From Anaeroplasmataceae bacterium (GTDB lineage: Bacteria > Bacillota_I > Bacilli_A > Acholeplasmatales > Anaeroplasmataceae): a stretch of DNA of 64,000 bases. The notes beneath the pieces are model-generated. The model saw only the letters and a program-made list of their open reading frames with translations, had not been told where the DNA came from and did not search any database. This document shows, one piece after another, positions 27,091-37,700 of this stretch (within the stretch, counting starts at the first letter, position 1; the number at the start of each line of letters is the position of its first letter). Both the position numbers and the translations under genes were made by a program. Where the stretch lies: the NCBI GenBank assembly GCA_020025015.1, contig JAHHSV010000001.1:43909-107908 (forward strand), read 5' to 3'.

Positions 27091-27883
27091 AGCAAAAAAG
27101 AAGTTTGGCCAAAACTTTTTAAAGGATCAAAATGTTATAGCTAACATTATTAAGGAAGCAGAAATTACTAAAAATTCCTTAGTAATTGAAATAGGTCCAG
27201 GAACTGGTGCTTTAACAGAGCATTTAGTAAAGGAAGCTGGTAAGGTTATTGCCTTTGAAATTGATACTGATTTAATTCCAATTTTAGAGGCTAAAATTAA
27301 AAATGATAACTTTATATTAATTAATAAGGATATCTTAGATGTTGATATTAATGAGGCTATCGCTTTAAATATTGGTACTTTGGAGAATGTCGTTATTATT
27401 GGTAATTTACCTTACTATATTACAACGCCAATAATTTTAGGTTTATTAGAAAAAAATGTTAAGGCCAGTGCCTATGTATTTATGGTTCAGCGTGAGGTTG
27501 CCGATAGGCTTACAGCAAAGCCTAAGACTAAGGATTATAATGCGCTATCAGTTTTAATGAATTATAAGACTAAAACTAAGAAGTGCTTTGATGTTTCGCC
27601 TCAATGCTTTAATCCTGTACCTGGGGTTTGGTCAGCGGTTATTAAGCTTACACCTTTTGTTTATGAGGTTTTTCCACAAAACGAAAAGCTTTTTTATGAG
27701 GTTAACCGTGCTATCTTTAAGCAAAGAAGAAAGACCCTATTAAATAATTTACAGGCCTATGGCATTGATAAGGATGCAGCTTTAAATATATTTAATAAGC
27801 TTGGCTTTAAGCCTAGCGTTCGCAGTGAGGAATTAGGTGTTACAGATATTATTAAATTAAGTGATGAGATAGGTGAATTATAA
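27077..27883 (+). CDS. rsmA: 16S rRNA dimethyladenosine transferase
   Basis: 268 residues. Also called KsgA, it dimethylates two adjacent adenosines in helix 45 of 16S rRNA. The SAM site reads IEIGPGTGALTEHL, the catalytic motif is NLPYYITTPI, and the N-terminus KKKFGQNFLKD is typical. The C-terminal helical domain is complete. The start overlaps rnmV and the stop overlaps ispE by 1 bp. Confidence 0.96.
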   Translation: MKEVRAKKKFGQNFLKDQNVIANIIKEAEITKNSLVIEIGPGTGALTEHLVKEAGKVIAFEIDTDLIPILEAKIKNDNFILINKDILDVDINEAIALNIGTLENVVIIGNLPYYITTPIILGLLEKNVKASAYVFMVQREVADRLTAKPKTKDYNALSVLMNYKTKTKKCFDVSPQCFNPVPGVWSAVIKLTPFVYEVFPQNEKLFYEVNRAIFKQRRKTLLNNLQAYGIDKDAALNIFNKLGFKPSVRSEELGVTDIIKLSDEIGEL

Positions 27884-28701
27884 TGGAAGCTTTAGAATAT
27901 GCTTATGCTAAAATTAATTTAACCTTAAGAGTTTTACCGACTAGAGATGATGGCTTTCATGAGGTAGAAACCATTATGGCTCCTATTGATTTATATGATG
28001 TAATTAGAGTTAGAAAAAGTGATAGCTTTAAAATTGAAGGCGTTGATATTCCTAATAATATTATGGAGCGGGTTGCTAAAATTTTCTTTGAAAAATATCA
28101 TTTAGCTGGTAATGTTTTAATAAGCATTGAAAAAAATATTCCGGTAGCGGCAGGCTTAGCTGGTGGTTCTAGTGATGCGGCTGCGACCCTAAGGGCCTTA
28201 AATAAATTTTATAGCTTGAATTTAAAATTAAAGGAATTAGAAGAGATTTGTAATATGGTAGGTAGTGATGTAAGCTATTGTTTATATCAAAGGCTTGCCT
28301 ATTGTACAGGTCGTGGAGAAAGGGTTAGCTTAGCCAATTTAGAATATAAGCCAATTTCTTTATTATTAATTAAGCCTAATTTTAGCCTTTCAACTGCTTT
28401 AGTTTATAAAAATTATAGGTGTGAAAAAAGAGAATATGATAGGGCTGAAATTTATAGGGCTTTAGCTAATAATGATATTAGCTTATTAAATAGAAATATT
28501 TTTAATGATTTAACTAAGCCATCCTTAGAGCTTGAGCCTAGCTTACTAGAAATGGTTGAATTTATTAAGAGCCTAGGCTTTAAGGCCTTCCAAAGTGGTA
28601 GTGGTCCATCCTACTTTGTTTTAAATCCAAGTGAGGAATTAATTAGTAAATTAAAGCTTAAATATAAGGACTATTTTATAAAAAAGACAGTCTTATTTTA
28701 A
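27883..28701 (+). CDS. ispE: 4-diphosphocytidyl-2-C-methyl-D-erythritol kinase
   Basis: 272 residues. It carries out the ATP-dependent step of the MEP isoprenoid pathway. The GHMP kinase motif PVAAGLAGGSSDAAATLRAL lies at about residue 90, the N-terminal YAKINLTLRV carries the catalytic Lys region, and the C-terminal FQSGSGPSYF is motif 3. It shows that the organism makes isoprenoids by the MEP route. It is the last gene of the operon, closed by a strong terminator. Confidence 0.95.
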   Translation: MEALEYAYAKINLTLRVLPTRDDGFHEVETIMAPIDLYDVIRVRKSDSFKIEGVDIPNNIMERVAKIFFEKYHLAGNVLISIEKNIPVAAGLAGGSSDAAATLRALNKFYSLNLKLKELEEICNMVGSDVSYCLYQRLAYCTGRGERVSLANLEYKPISLLLIKPNFSLSTALVYKNYRCEKREYDRAEIYRALANNDISLLNRNIFNDLTKPSLELEPSLLEMVEFIKSLGFKAFQSGSGPSYFVLNPSEELISKLKLKYKDYFIKKTVLF

Positions 28702-28707
28702 TAGATG

Positions 28708-28742
28708 TAGCTAGCTTGGTTTAGGCTAGCTATTTTTGTTTT
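28708..28742 (+). terminator. ispE operon terminator
   Basis: TAGCTAGC/GCTAGCTA stem (28708-28715 with 28725-28732) followed by TTTTTGTTTTTAT. Confidence 0.85.
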
Positions 28743-28751
28743 TATAAAGCT

Positions 28752-29140
28752 ATTAAAAATATCTAAATTTTTGTGTTTCCCCAAAATTAAATAACCCACT
28801 AAAATAATAAAAAAAACACTTAAAAACTGTTAGAGTATTATGTCTTTTTTAATAATGCTATAAATCTTACAATGTATGTAAAAGAGATACGTAAAAAAGA
28901 AGCTCAAGCAAGAAAAACTATAGCATTTTGGTTGTATAGAATTAGTGATGGTATATCTAGTATTACTAGATTTTTAACCTTTAAAATATATGATATTTTG
29001 TATCCAAAACGACATAAACGTAGAGAGATTTTTTTACTGTATCAGGCATAAGCTTCAACTCCAATTAAATATTCTTATCCATGTCAAAATTTGTTTGAAT
29101 GAAAAAATGGGGAAACACAAAATTAAAAATATCTAAATTT
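28752..29140. mobile_element. MITE-like element with terminal inverted repeats and 19-bp flanking direct repeats
   Basis: Identical 19-bp direct repeats (ATTAAAAATATCTAAATTT) lie at 28752-28770 and 29122-29140. The 351-bp segment between them ends in a 14-bp perfect inverted repeat, TTTGTGTTTCCCCA (28770-28783, sharing one base with the direct repeat) and its complement (29108-29121). This is the architecture of an insertion with a long target-site duplication. The inside is too small for a transposase; it holds a 59-codon frame and AT-rich DNA. The right copy of the direct repeat abuts the rnf promoter region. The family is not recognised; long duplications are known for IS1634-like elements. 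Confidence 0.65.
28872..29051 (+). CDS. Small basic ORF inside the MITE-like element
   Basis: 59 codons beginning MYVKEIRKKEAQARKT and ending RREIFLLYQA. It is rich in Lys/Arg with a hydrophobic middle. I see no ribosome site before the ATG, and the frame stays open for about 15 codons upstream to a TAA without another ATG. It could be a decayed transposase end or a chance frame. No function is assigned. Confidence 0.25.
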   Translation: MYVKEIRKKEAQARKTIAFWLYRISDGISSITRFLTFKIYDILYPKRHKRREIFLLYQA

Positions 29141-29162
29141 GATTTATTTTACACCATATAAG

Positions 29163-29171
29163 TGCTATAAT
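29163..29171 (+). promoter_or_regulatory. Extended -10 promoter of the rnf operon
   Basis: TGC-TATAAT, about 85 bp before rnfC. No good -35 is seen at the proper distance; the right end of the MITE direct repeat (29140) stops just upstream, so the insertion may have replaced the original upstream elements. The leader 29180-29254 holds no strong hairpin. Confidence 0.55.
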
Positions 29172-29254
29172 TATTATGATAACTATGCTTTTTTTAGGCT
29201 ACCCAAAATTAAGCTTTTGAAAAAGTAGTTAAAATAAGGAAAAGGGTGAAAATT

Positions 29255-30550
29255 ATGATTGCTAAAACAAGAGAAATTGATGATGTTTTAAACCTTACCA
29301 AGTATCTTCCTACAATCAAATATACTAAGCCGAAACGTATTTATATTGCAGTAACTAATGCAAGATGTGCCAAGGCTGAGGTATATGTAAAGCCAGGAGA
29401 TAAGGTAAAAATCGGAACTGTTTTAGGCAAAAGAGACGGTGGCTATTTTGAACAAAATATGCACTCTACCGTAAGTGGTACTGTCTTAGGATTAGTAAAA
29501 AAATTCCATCGCTCTGGAAAGCTTCATGAGTTTATTGAAATCGAGAATGATTTTAAGGACGAAAGAGTAGATACAATCTACGAAAGAAGTGAAGAAGAAA
29601 TCGCTCAATATACTAGAGAGGATTTTACAAGAATTGTTAAGGAAAATGCTTTAGTTGGTCTAGGCGGAAGTAGCTTCCCTACCTATGTAAAATTTCAAAC
29701 AACTGATCCTATTGATTATATTTTAATTGATGGTATCGAATGCGAGCCATATTTAACAACAGATCATAGAATCATGTTAGAGCGTCCTGAATTAATCATG
29801 CAGGGTATCAAATATGCACTACAGGCTTTTGGTGCAAAGAAGGCATTCATATGTATTAAGAAAAAATACGATGATGTTTATGATGTTTTAACAGCTACAG
29901 CAGCACGTTTTCCAGAGCTTCCAATTGAGGTTAAGCGTGTTGGAAACTATTATCCACAGGGATACGAAATTGAAATGATTAGATCATGCTTAGGTATTAA
30001 GATTCCTTATGGAGCTAGACCTTCTAATTATGGAATTATTACCTTAAACGTTTCTACAGCTGTTGGTTTATATCGTGCCGTTAAGTTTAATGACCCAGTT
30101 ATTGAACGTAACTTCACATTAACTGGTGATGGGATTAAACATCCATCTAATATTCGTATTAGAATTGGTACTCCACTTTCTGATTTAATTGAATTATGTG
30201 GTGGCTATGTTGATGACGAACCTAAGGTTCTAATCATGGGTGGACCTATGATGGGAGCTAACTTATTAAGAGATGATGCGGTTTGTACAAAAACATGTAC
30301 ATCTTGTATCTGCCTACAGGAGAAGAAGGTTGAAGAAGAAAATTGTATTCGCTGTGCTTCTTGTGTGTATTCATGTCCAGCCGGCTTACAGCCAGTTAAT
30401 ATTATGAATGCGGTTAAGGCGGGAGATAAGGATGCTTTAGTTAAGCTTCGTGTTAAGGATTGTATTTTATGTGGAATGTGTACTTATACATGTACTTCAA
30501 AAATCAATCTTGCTGAATATTTAACTAAGGGTAAGAGATTAGTTAAATAG
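29255..30550 (+). CDS. rnfC: Electron transport complex subunit RnfC
   Basis: 431 residues. This cytoplasmic subunit carries the NAD(H)/FMN site of the ion-pumping ferredoxin:NAD oxidoreductase. The Rossmann-like 51-kDa motif is VGLGGSSFPTYVKF and GIECEPYLTTDH. Two C-terminal [4Fe-4S] motifs are CIRCASCVYSCP and CILCGMCTYTC, the second ending in CT where CP is usual. The N-terminal lipoyl-like barrel is shorter than in proteobacterial forms. GTG at 29246 also opens the frame, but GGGTGA fits the ATG at 29255. It begins a seven-gene rnf operon. Confidence 0.93.
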   Translation: MIAKTREIDDVLNLTKYLPTIKYTKPKRIYIAVTNARCAKAEVYVKPGDKVKIGTVLGKRDGGYFEQNMHSTVSGTVLGLVKKFHRSGKLHEFIEIENDFKDERVDTIYERSEEEIAQYTREDFTRIVKENALVGLGGSSFPTYVKFQTTDPIDYILIDGIECEPYLTTDHRIMLERPELIMQGIKYALQAFGAKKAFICIKKKYDDVYDVLTATAARFPELPIEVKRVGNYYPQGYEIEMIRSCLGIKIPYGARPSNYGIITLNVSTAVGLYRAVKFNDPVIERNFTLTGDGIKHPSNIRIRIGTPLSDLIELCGGYVDDEPKVLIMGGPMMGANLLRDDAVCTKTCTSCICLQEKKVEEENCIRCASCVYSCPAGLQPVNIMNAVKAGDKDALVKLRVKDCILCGMCTYTCTSKINLAEYLTKGKRLVK

Positions 30551-30563
30551 GAAGGAGAGTAAA

Positions 30564-31754
30564 ATGATATTTGCAAGACACAATAGTCCATACATTCGTA
30601 AAAATGTTTCAGTTAAAAAGATGATGCTTAATGTAATTATTGCATTAGTGCCAGTCGTTTTATTTGCGATGATTCAAAACGGATGGAATGGTATTTATGT
30701 AATTTTAACTTCTATATTAGTAATGTTACTTGTTGAATTTATCGCTGTTGGTTTAATGAAATGGCCAGCAGGTATGAAATTTAAGGAGCTATTTACTAAG
30801 GAAGGCTTTAAGAAGGAATTAGAGGGCTTCAATATTAATAATATTACTTGTCCAATAATTTCGGCTTTAATTTTCTCAATGCTATTACCTGCTGCAACTC
30901 CAGTTTATGTAGTTATAGTTGGTTCTATCGTTGGTATTTTATTTGGTAAGTTGATTTATGGTGCTTATGGTAATAATATTTTTAACCCTGCAGCTGTTGG
31001 TTTCATCTTTGTTAAGCTTTGCTTCTCACAACAAATTGATGCAGCCCTATTAAATCAAACCGCAGCTTTATTCCCAGGATTAATTGAAAATAATGTAATC
31101 GCTGGTGGTACTCCTCTAGGTCAAATGGCTGGCAATTTAGGAAATTTAGCTGAGGCTTTAAAGCATTATAGCCTATTAGATTTATTCTTAGGTAATGTAC
31201 CAGGAGCTATGGGTGAGGTTTCAACTATCCTTATTTTAATTTCTTGGATTTATTTAATTGTTAGTAGAGCAATTGATTTAAGAGCTTCTCTTGGAATGCT
31301 TTTAAGCTTTATACTTATGACTTTATGTGTTGGTATTGTCTTATATGTAAATAATGGTACAGACGTTTGGACATTTACCTTATATGAGTTAATGGCTGGC
31401 GGTCTATTATTTGGTATGGTATTTATGATTACTGATCCAGTTACTGCACCAGTTACTAAATTTGGTAATTTATTATATGGTGTAATCGCTGGTGTAATTG
31501 TTGCATTAATTCGTTATATTGGTGCTTATCCTGAAGGTGTAGCTTTCGCTATTTTATTAGCAAATATGCTAGCTCCTACAATTGATTATTTCATGCGTGG
31601 TAAGCCAAATGGTTATACTTGGAAGCAATTACTAGGCTTAGGAATCTTTGTTTTAGTAGCAGCATTAGTACTTGGCTTTGCTGTAAATGCTAAATTAGGA
31701 GCTCCTGCTGAAGCTGCCTTAAACCTAGCTTTAGGTTTGGGAGGTGGTTTCTAA
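30564..31754 (+). CDS. rnfD: Electron transport complex subunit RnfD
   Basis: 396 residues with about nine membrane helices, long for RnfD. The covalent FMN threonine is most likely Thr183 in AGGTPLGQM. The NNIFNPAAVGF and MITDPVTAPVTKFG stretches are typical of the RnfD/NqrB family. A cytoplasmic loop of about 25 charged residues (70-95) precedes NITCPIISA. It ends 1 bp into the start of rnfG, so the two are coupled. Confidence 0.94.
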   Translation: MIFARHNSPYIRKNVSVKKMMLNVIIALVPVVLFAMIQNGWNGIYVILTSILVMLLVEFIAVGLMKWPAGMKFKELFTKEGFKKELEGFNINNITCPIISALIFSMLLPAATPVYVVIVGSIVGILFGKLIYGAYGNNIFNPAAVGFIFVKLCFSQQIDAALLNQTAALFPGLIENNVIAGGTPLGQMAGNLGNLAEALKHYSLLDLFLGNVPGAMGEVSTILILISWIYLIVSRAIDLRASLGMLLSFILMTLCVGIVLYVNNGTDVWTFTLYELMAGGLLFGMVFMITDPVTAPVTKFGNLLYGVIAGVIVALIRYIGAYPEGVAFAILLANMLAPTIDYFMRGKPNGYTWKQLLGLGIFVLVAALVLGFAVNAKLGAPAEAALNLALGLGGGF

Positions 31755-34700
31755 TGAAGAATACTTGGAAGTATATTAGAATTGCTTTAATTTTAACTAG
31801 TGTATGCTTAGTTTGTGCTTTAGGTGTTGCGGGTGTTAACTTTGTTACTGCTCCAGTTATTGAAGCTAATGAAAATGCAGCTAAGTTAGCTGGTTATAAG
31901 AAGATTTTCCCTGAATTAGATGATAGTAATTCAGAAATTATTAGTTCTGGTTTTAAATCAGATTTAGTTAAAGAAAAGGTTGTTGTTAAAAATAGTGAGG
32001 GTCTTCACTTAGGCTATGCCTTCAATACTAAGGGTAAAAACAGCTATGGACCTATTTCTTTAATTGTTGGCTTTGATACAGAAGGTAAGCTATTACAATT
32101 AGTAGCTACTGAAAATGGTCAAACTGGTGGTCGTGCTGATATGATTAATGAATATTTAAATTCATTTACAGCCGGTATGACTCCAAATGAGATTAATAAT
32201 AAGCCTGTTTATGCTGGTGCAACCTTTGGTTCTAAGCTAGTTAAGCAATTAATCAATGCTGCTTTAGCTGAGCTTGGAATTAAGACTCCTCTTCAAGAAG
32301 AGCTAGAAGCTATTTTTGGTGAAGGTGTAGATATGAATAAGACAGTAGAGGATGCTGCATTCATCTATGCTAAGGAGATTTTAGAGGGCTATACAGTAAA
32401 GAATAGCTCTAATGCTGTTTTAGGTTATTATTATAAGACTAATGTTTTAGGTAATAAGGCTAATGTTGCTTTAGATGCAAATTACACTTTAAAGACTCAA
32501 GACGTAAGTGAACTAGTAGCTAAGGTAGTTACTAATGAGGTTAAGGGCGTTGCTGATGAAGCTTTAATTTTAGAGCTATCATTTGGTTTAAATTTAAAGA
32601 CTGAAGCAATGGAAATTAAAGATACTGATAAGGTTAAGAAGGGATCTAAGGTATTAGATTCTGAAACAAATGCTTTACTTGGTTATTTAATTGCAGCTGA
32701 AGGTGCAACTAAGGTTCCTGGAACTGATGCGGCTAAGATTAGCTTATTAATTACTTTAAATGCTGATGCTTCATATGCTGGAGCATATATTACTGAAAAT
32801 GGTCAAACAGCAGGCCGTGATGAAAAGGTAAGCGAGTTCGTTGCTTCTTTAGATTCTGGTATGTCTGGTACTGATGTATTATTAGCAAATCCAGTTGCAA
32901 GTGCAACAATGGGTGCAAATTTAGTTAAGGATTTAGTTGCTGAAGCAATTAAGGCTGTAACTGGTACAAAGCCTGAATTACCTGATGAAGGATATGCAGC
33001 TTATTATAAGCAAGCCTTCAAGGATGTTGATTTAAGCAAGAGCCAAAAGATTGAAAGCTTCAAGGATGTTACAAAGCAAATTAAGGAAGGTATGATTCTT
33101 AATGATGCAAGTGGTAAGCTTTTAGGTTATGGTTATGTTATAAAGTCAGATGAAAATAAGCATCAAGGTACTTTTGATTTATTCGTTGCTGTAAATGCTG
33201 ATAATACCTTAAATAAGGTTACAGTATTAAAGAATGCTCAAACTGGTGGCGTTGCTGATAAATTAGTTGGCTATGAAGATAAATTTACAAATGGTATGGC
33301 AAGTGCTGATATTGATTCTATCGCTCCTGTTACAGGTGCAACAGTTGGTTCTGATCAATTTAAGGCTTTAATTAAGATTGCTTTAGCAGAACAATCTGGT
33401 GGTATCGTTGAATTCTATGTTAAGGCCTTTGAGGGCATTGATATGAATAAGAGTGTTCTAGCTGGTCCATTTGATATTAAGCAAGCTCAGGTTGAGGATA
33501 AGATTACTGCTAAGGATAGCAAGGGTAACATTATTGGTTATGGTGTAATCGTTAATTTATCTAATGTTTATTCAAAGAACAAGATGCTTGTTACTTTTGA
33601 TAAGGATAAGAAGTTCGCTAAGCTAATTGATATTAGCAATACTCATGCTTCAATGGATAAGATTGATGTATCAGGCTTAGTTGGCAAGGGCTCTATTGAA
33701 GAGATTAATTCATACTTCAATAAGCTAATTGAAGCTGGTAGCTCATTTAGCAATGATATGGCTCGTTTAGGTATTATGATTGCCTACGAAGAAATCGCTG
33801 GTAATCCATATGGTCAAAACCTAACTATTCAAGGTGAGGACCTATTAAAGAGCATTTATCCTAATATGGTTGCTGCTCATTCTCATTTAGTTGAGGGCTA
33901 TACAGCAAAGAATACTGGTGTTGAACAAAAGATTTATATTGGTGGTACTAACAAGAATTATCAAGATAAGGTTCAAATTGGTACAGCTTACTTAATTACA
34001 GTTGAAAATACTCATGATAAATTAAGAGTTTTAGTTGGTTTAGATGAGAAGAACAATTTTGTTAGTGCTCGAGTATTAGAGGCTACTGCTGATGATGTAA
34101 TTGATTACAGCTTATTCCAAAGCAGAATGCAACAATATATGAATGCATATTTAACTACTGAATTTAAGGCTGGTATGACTGCAACTGATATTAATCGTGT
34201 TAAGAATTATCATGCTGCTCAATATGCATCGCAAATTCTAAAGCATGCATTATGTATCGCTTTAAATGAAGCATCTAAGGCATCTGCATTACCAATGATT
34301 AACTCATACAATAATACAGAAGCTTATTATGATGCTATTGTTGGAATTGACTTTGGTAAGACAGTAAGCAATATGGAAAATGTTGATACTGCTAAGTATC
34401 CTGAAATTTTAGATGCTATTATTGCTAAGGATGCAAATGGTAATTTCTTAGCAAATGCTTATATCGTTTATATTAATGATGTTTATAGTCATAATTATGT
34501 AATGGTTTTATTAGATAATAGTAATAATCTATTAGGTGTATATGACGTTCAAAATGATCATGGCGCATTAGAAAATTATATTTCAATGTTTACTCCAGGT
34601 CATAAGCCACTTACCGAAGAGGCTATTAAGAATTTAGATGGCTATTTAAATAGTGATTCTTCATTCACAGTTGAGGTTATTAGACGTGCAGTCTTAAAGG

Positions 34701-37700
34701 CTATGGAGGTTAATGCTAAGAGTGCTAACCAAGATTTAGCTAGAGAAGATGCCGCTAGAACAATCTTCCCATTAATGGTAAACCTACGTTCATTTGATTT
34801 AAATATTGTAAATACTCCTTCAAAGGTTGTATTCGCAAAGGAAATCAATGGTGTTAAGAATTATCAAAATGGTCAATTAATTGGTTATGTTTATGAATTA
34901 AAGGTTAATGATAATCTAACTATTACAGTTAGTGCTTCAGTAGCTGGTAATTTATTTGTTAAGGATAATCAAGTTAACTATGTAATTAATAGCAATAATA
35001 CAGGCACTTCAAATAAGGACATTTTAGCTTACCTAGCTAAATTTGGTACTGAGGTTGATAGTGAAGCTAAGATTGATGCCGTTAAGGATGAATTTGCTTT
35101 AGCAGCTGATATCAAGAGAGCCTTAAAGGATGCTTTAAAGGAAGCTAAGGAGCATACAAGTAAGACTCCATATGATGCTTTAATTAAGAATTTATTTAAG
35201 GATTATTCTTATGAAAATAGTAAGCATTTAGATGCTAAGGCTGAAAAGGATCCATACACATTCTTTAATAAGGAAATCTTCTATGCTGAAGAGGTTCATA
35301 ATAAGAATGGTGAGCTTTTAGGCTATGCTTATGTTATGACTATTTCTAATCCTTATTCTAAGAACACAGTAGTAGTTGCTGTTGATGCTTTAGGTGCCTT
35401 TGTTGGTTACAAGGATTATATTAATAATCATGCTTCAATTGATGCAGTTGATTATTCTGATTTAGTTGGTTTAAAGGATTTAGCTTTAATTAGTGCTAAG
35501 TTTGATGCTAAGTACCAAGGTGGTTCTACATATACAATTGATATGGCTAAATATGCTGTTCGTGTTGCTATGAATGAATACCTAAAGGGTATAAGCAAAT
35601 CAGTTGATTATGAAGTTCTTGCAAAGCGAATCTTCCCATATATGGTAAGCTTCCATTCAAGTGAAATTGATAAGGCTACATTTAAGAATGAATCTGTAAT
35701 TTTAGGTATCAATGTTAAGGGTACTAAGAATTATCAAAATAACCAAGATTTAGGTAAGCTATACTTAATTAAGCAAAGCTATAAGGAAGGCTACCTAACA
35801 ATTATGGTTGGTATTGATACTAATGGTAAATTTGTTGGTGCTCATGTTGTTGATTCTGATATCACTAACAATATGACTGGTACTGGTAATTTAGCTAGCA
35901 AGGCTCAAGCTTATCTAGAACACTTCAGTGGTTATACAAAGGATCAAATTAATTCAGTTCCTAACCAGGATGGTGAATTATTCATTGATTTCTTAGTTAA
36001 AAATATTATTATTACTGCTTTTGCTGAATTTGAAGGTAGTGCTGCAGCTAATCTATTTGATATAGAAGAAGCAACCTATGCAGAAGCCTTTAATAAGGCC
36101 TTCGGTGTATATGATGAGTCTAAGAGTGAAGTAGTGAAGGAAGGCTTCATTAATTCTAATATTATTAGAGCTTTAACTGCTGTTAAACGTAATGGTGAGG
36201 TTTTAGGTACTGCCTATATTATGTTTGTTGATAATGTATATGGTAGAAATTATGTGGTAGTTATTCTTGATAATGAAGGAAACTTCAAGGGCTTCGTTGA
36301 TATTCAAAACGATCATGCTGAGCTTGCCGGCAATGATAAATTATTCGTATCTGGTATGACTGAAGCGCAAATTGAAGGAATTGTTCATGCGGGTGGTTCA
36401 TTCACAACTGAATTATTAAAGCTAGCTGTTTTAACTGCTATGTCTGAAAATAAGAAGGAAGCTATGCCACGCGTTGAATATGAGGTAGCTTTAAAGAATT
36501 TATATCCATATATCGTATTACAACGTTCACATAGTATTAATGTTTTACCTAATACAAAGGTTAAGGCAGGATACTTTGTTGTAGGTGTAAGCTGGTATAC
36601 AACTAATAAGGAATTAGGCTATGCTTATTTATTAAATGTTAATGATAAGCTAGATATTATGGTTTCTGTAAATTTAGAAAACAAATTATTCTTAGGTCCT
36701 GATTATTTCATTACTTCAACCTTAGGTAAGATGCCTTTAGGCTATACAATTGTAAGAAATGAAACAGGAGTTAAGGATGCAGATATTAATGCTTACCTAG
36801 CTAAGTTTGGTACTTTAGTTGATAGTGAAGCTAAGATTGATGCTGTTAAGGATGAATTTACTTTAGCAGCTGATATCAAGAGAGCCTTAAAGGATTGCTT
36901 AGCTGAAGCTAGTAGACATAAGCTATTATCTACAAATGATGCTTTCATTCGTGCTGAATTTAAGGATCTAGATGATGTAAATAGTGTTAAGAATGACATT
37001 AAGCAAGCCGAAGTAAGATCATCAGTTACTGTTAAAAACAGTGCTGGTGAGCTTCTAGGCTATGCCTTAATTATTACTTTAAAGAATACTTGGTGTGATG
37101 ATGATAATAGATTCAAGCCAACTGATGAAATTAGACCTAACGTTATGCTAGTAACCTTAGATGCTAATAAGAATTATTTAAATTTAGTTGATATTGAAAA
37201 TCATCATGCTAATATGAATGACCAAGCTAAGAAATATGCTGGCTTAAAGACAATGGAAGAAATTGATACTAAGCTAAGTGAATTACAATTAGCAGGTCAT
37301 GGAACTATGTCAGCAGAAATGGCTGGCTTAGGTATCAAGATTGCTATGACTGAGATTAGCGGCTTAAATAATGAAATCCGTTATGAAGCAATGGCAAAGC
37401 AAATGTTCATTGGTATGATTACTGCTCATAGTGAGAAGATTGCGGCTAATGGTGAAATTGAAGCTGGTTATATCGTTAAGGGTGTTGAGGGCTTTGGTCC
37501 TGTTGCAACCTTAGGTAAGGTTTTAGTTTTAAAGAATGCTAATGCTCATATCTTAGTTGGTGTTAGAGACTCTAAGGTTATAAGTGTTTATGATCTAAAT
37601 AATAAAGAGGTAATCTTAACAGATTATTCTAATAAGGGTAAGGCTGAGGTTGAAGCGATGGCTGATTCAGCAGTCAAGACTCTTGTTTTAAAGGCTATTG

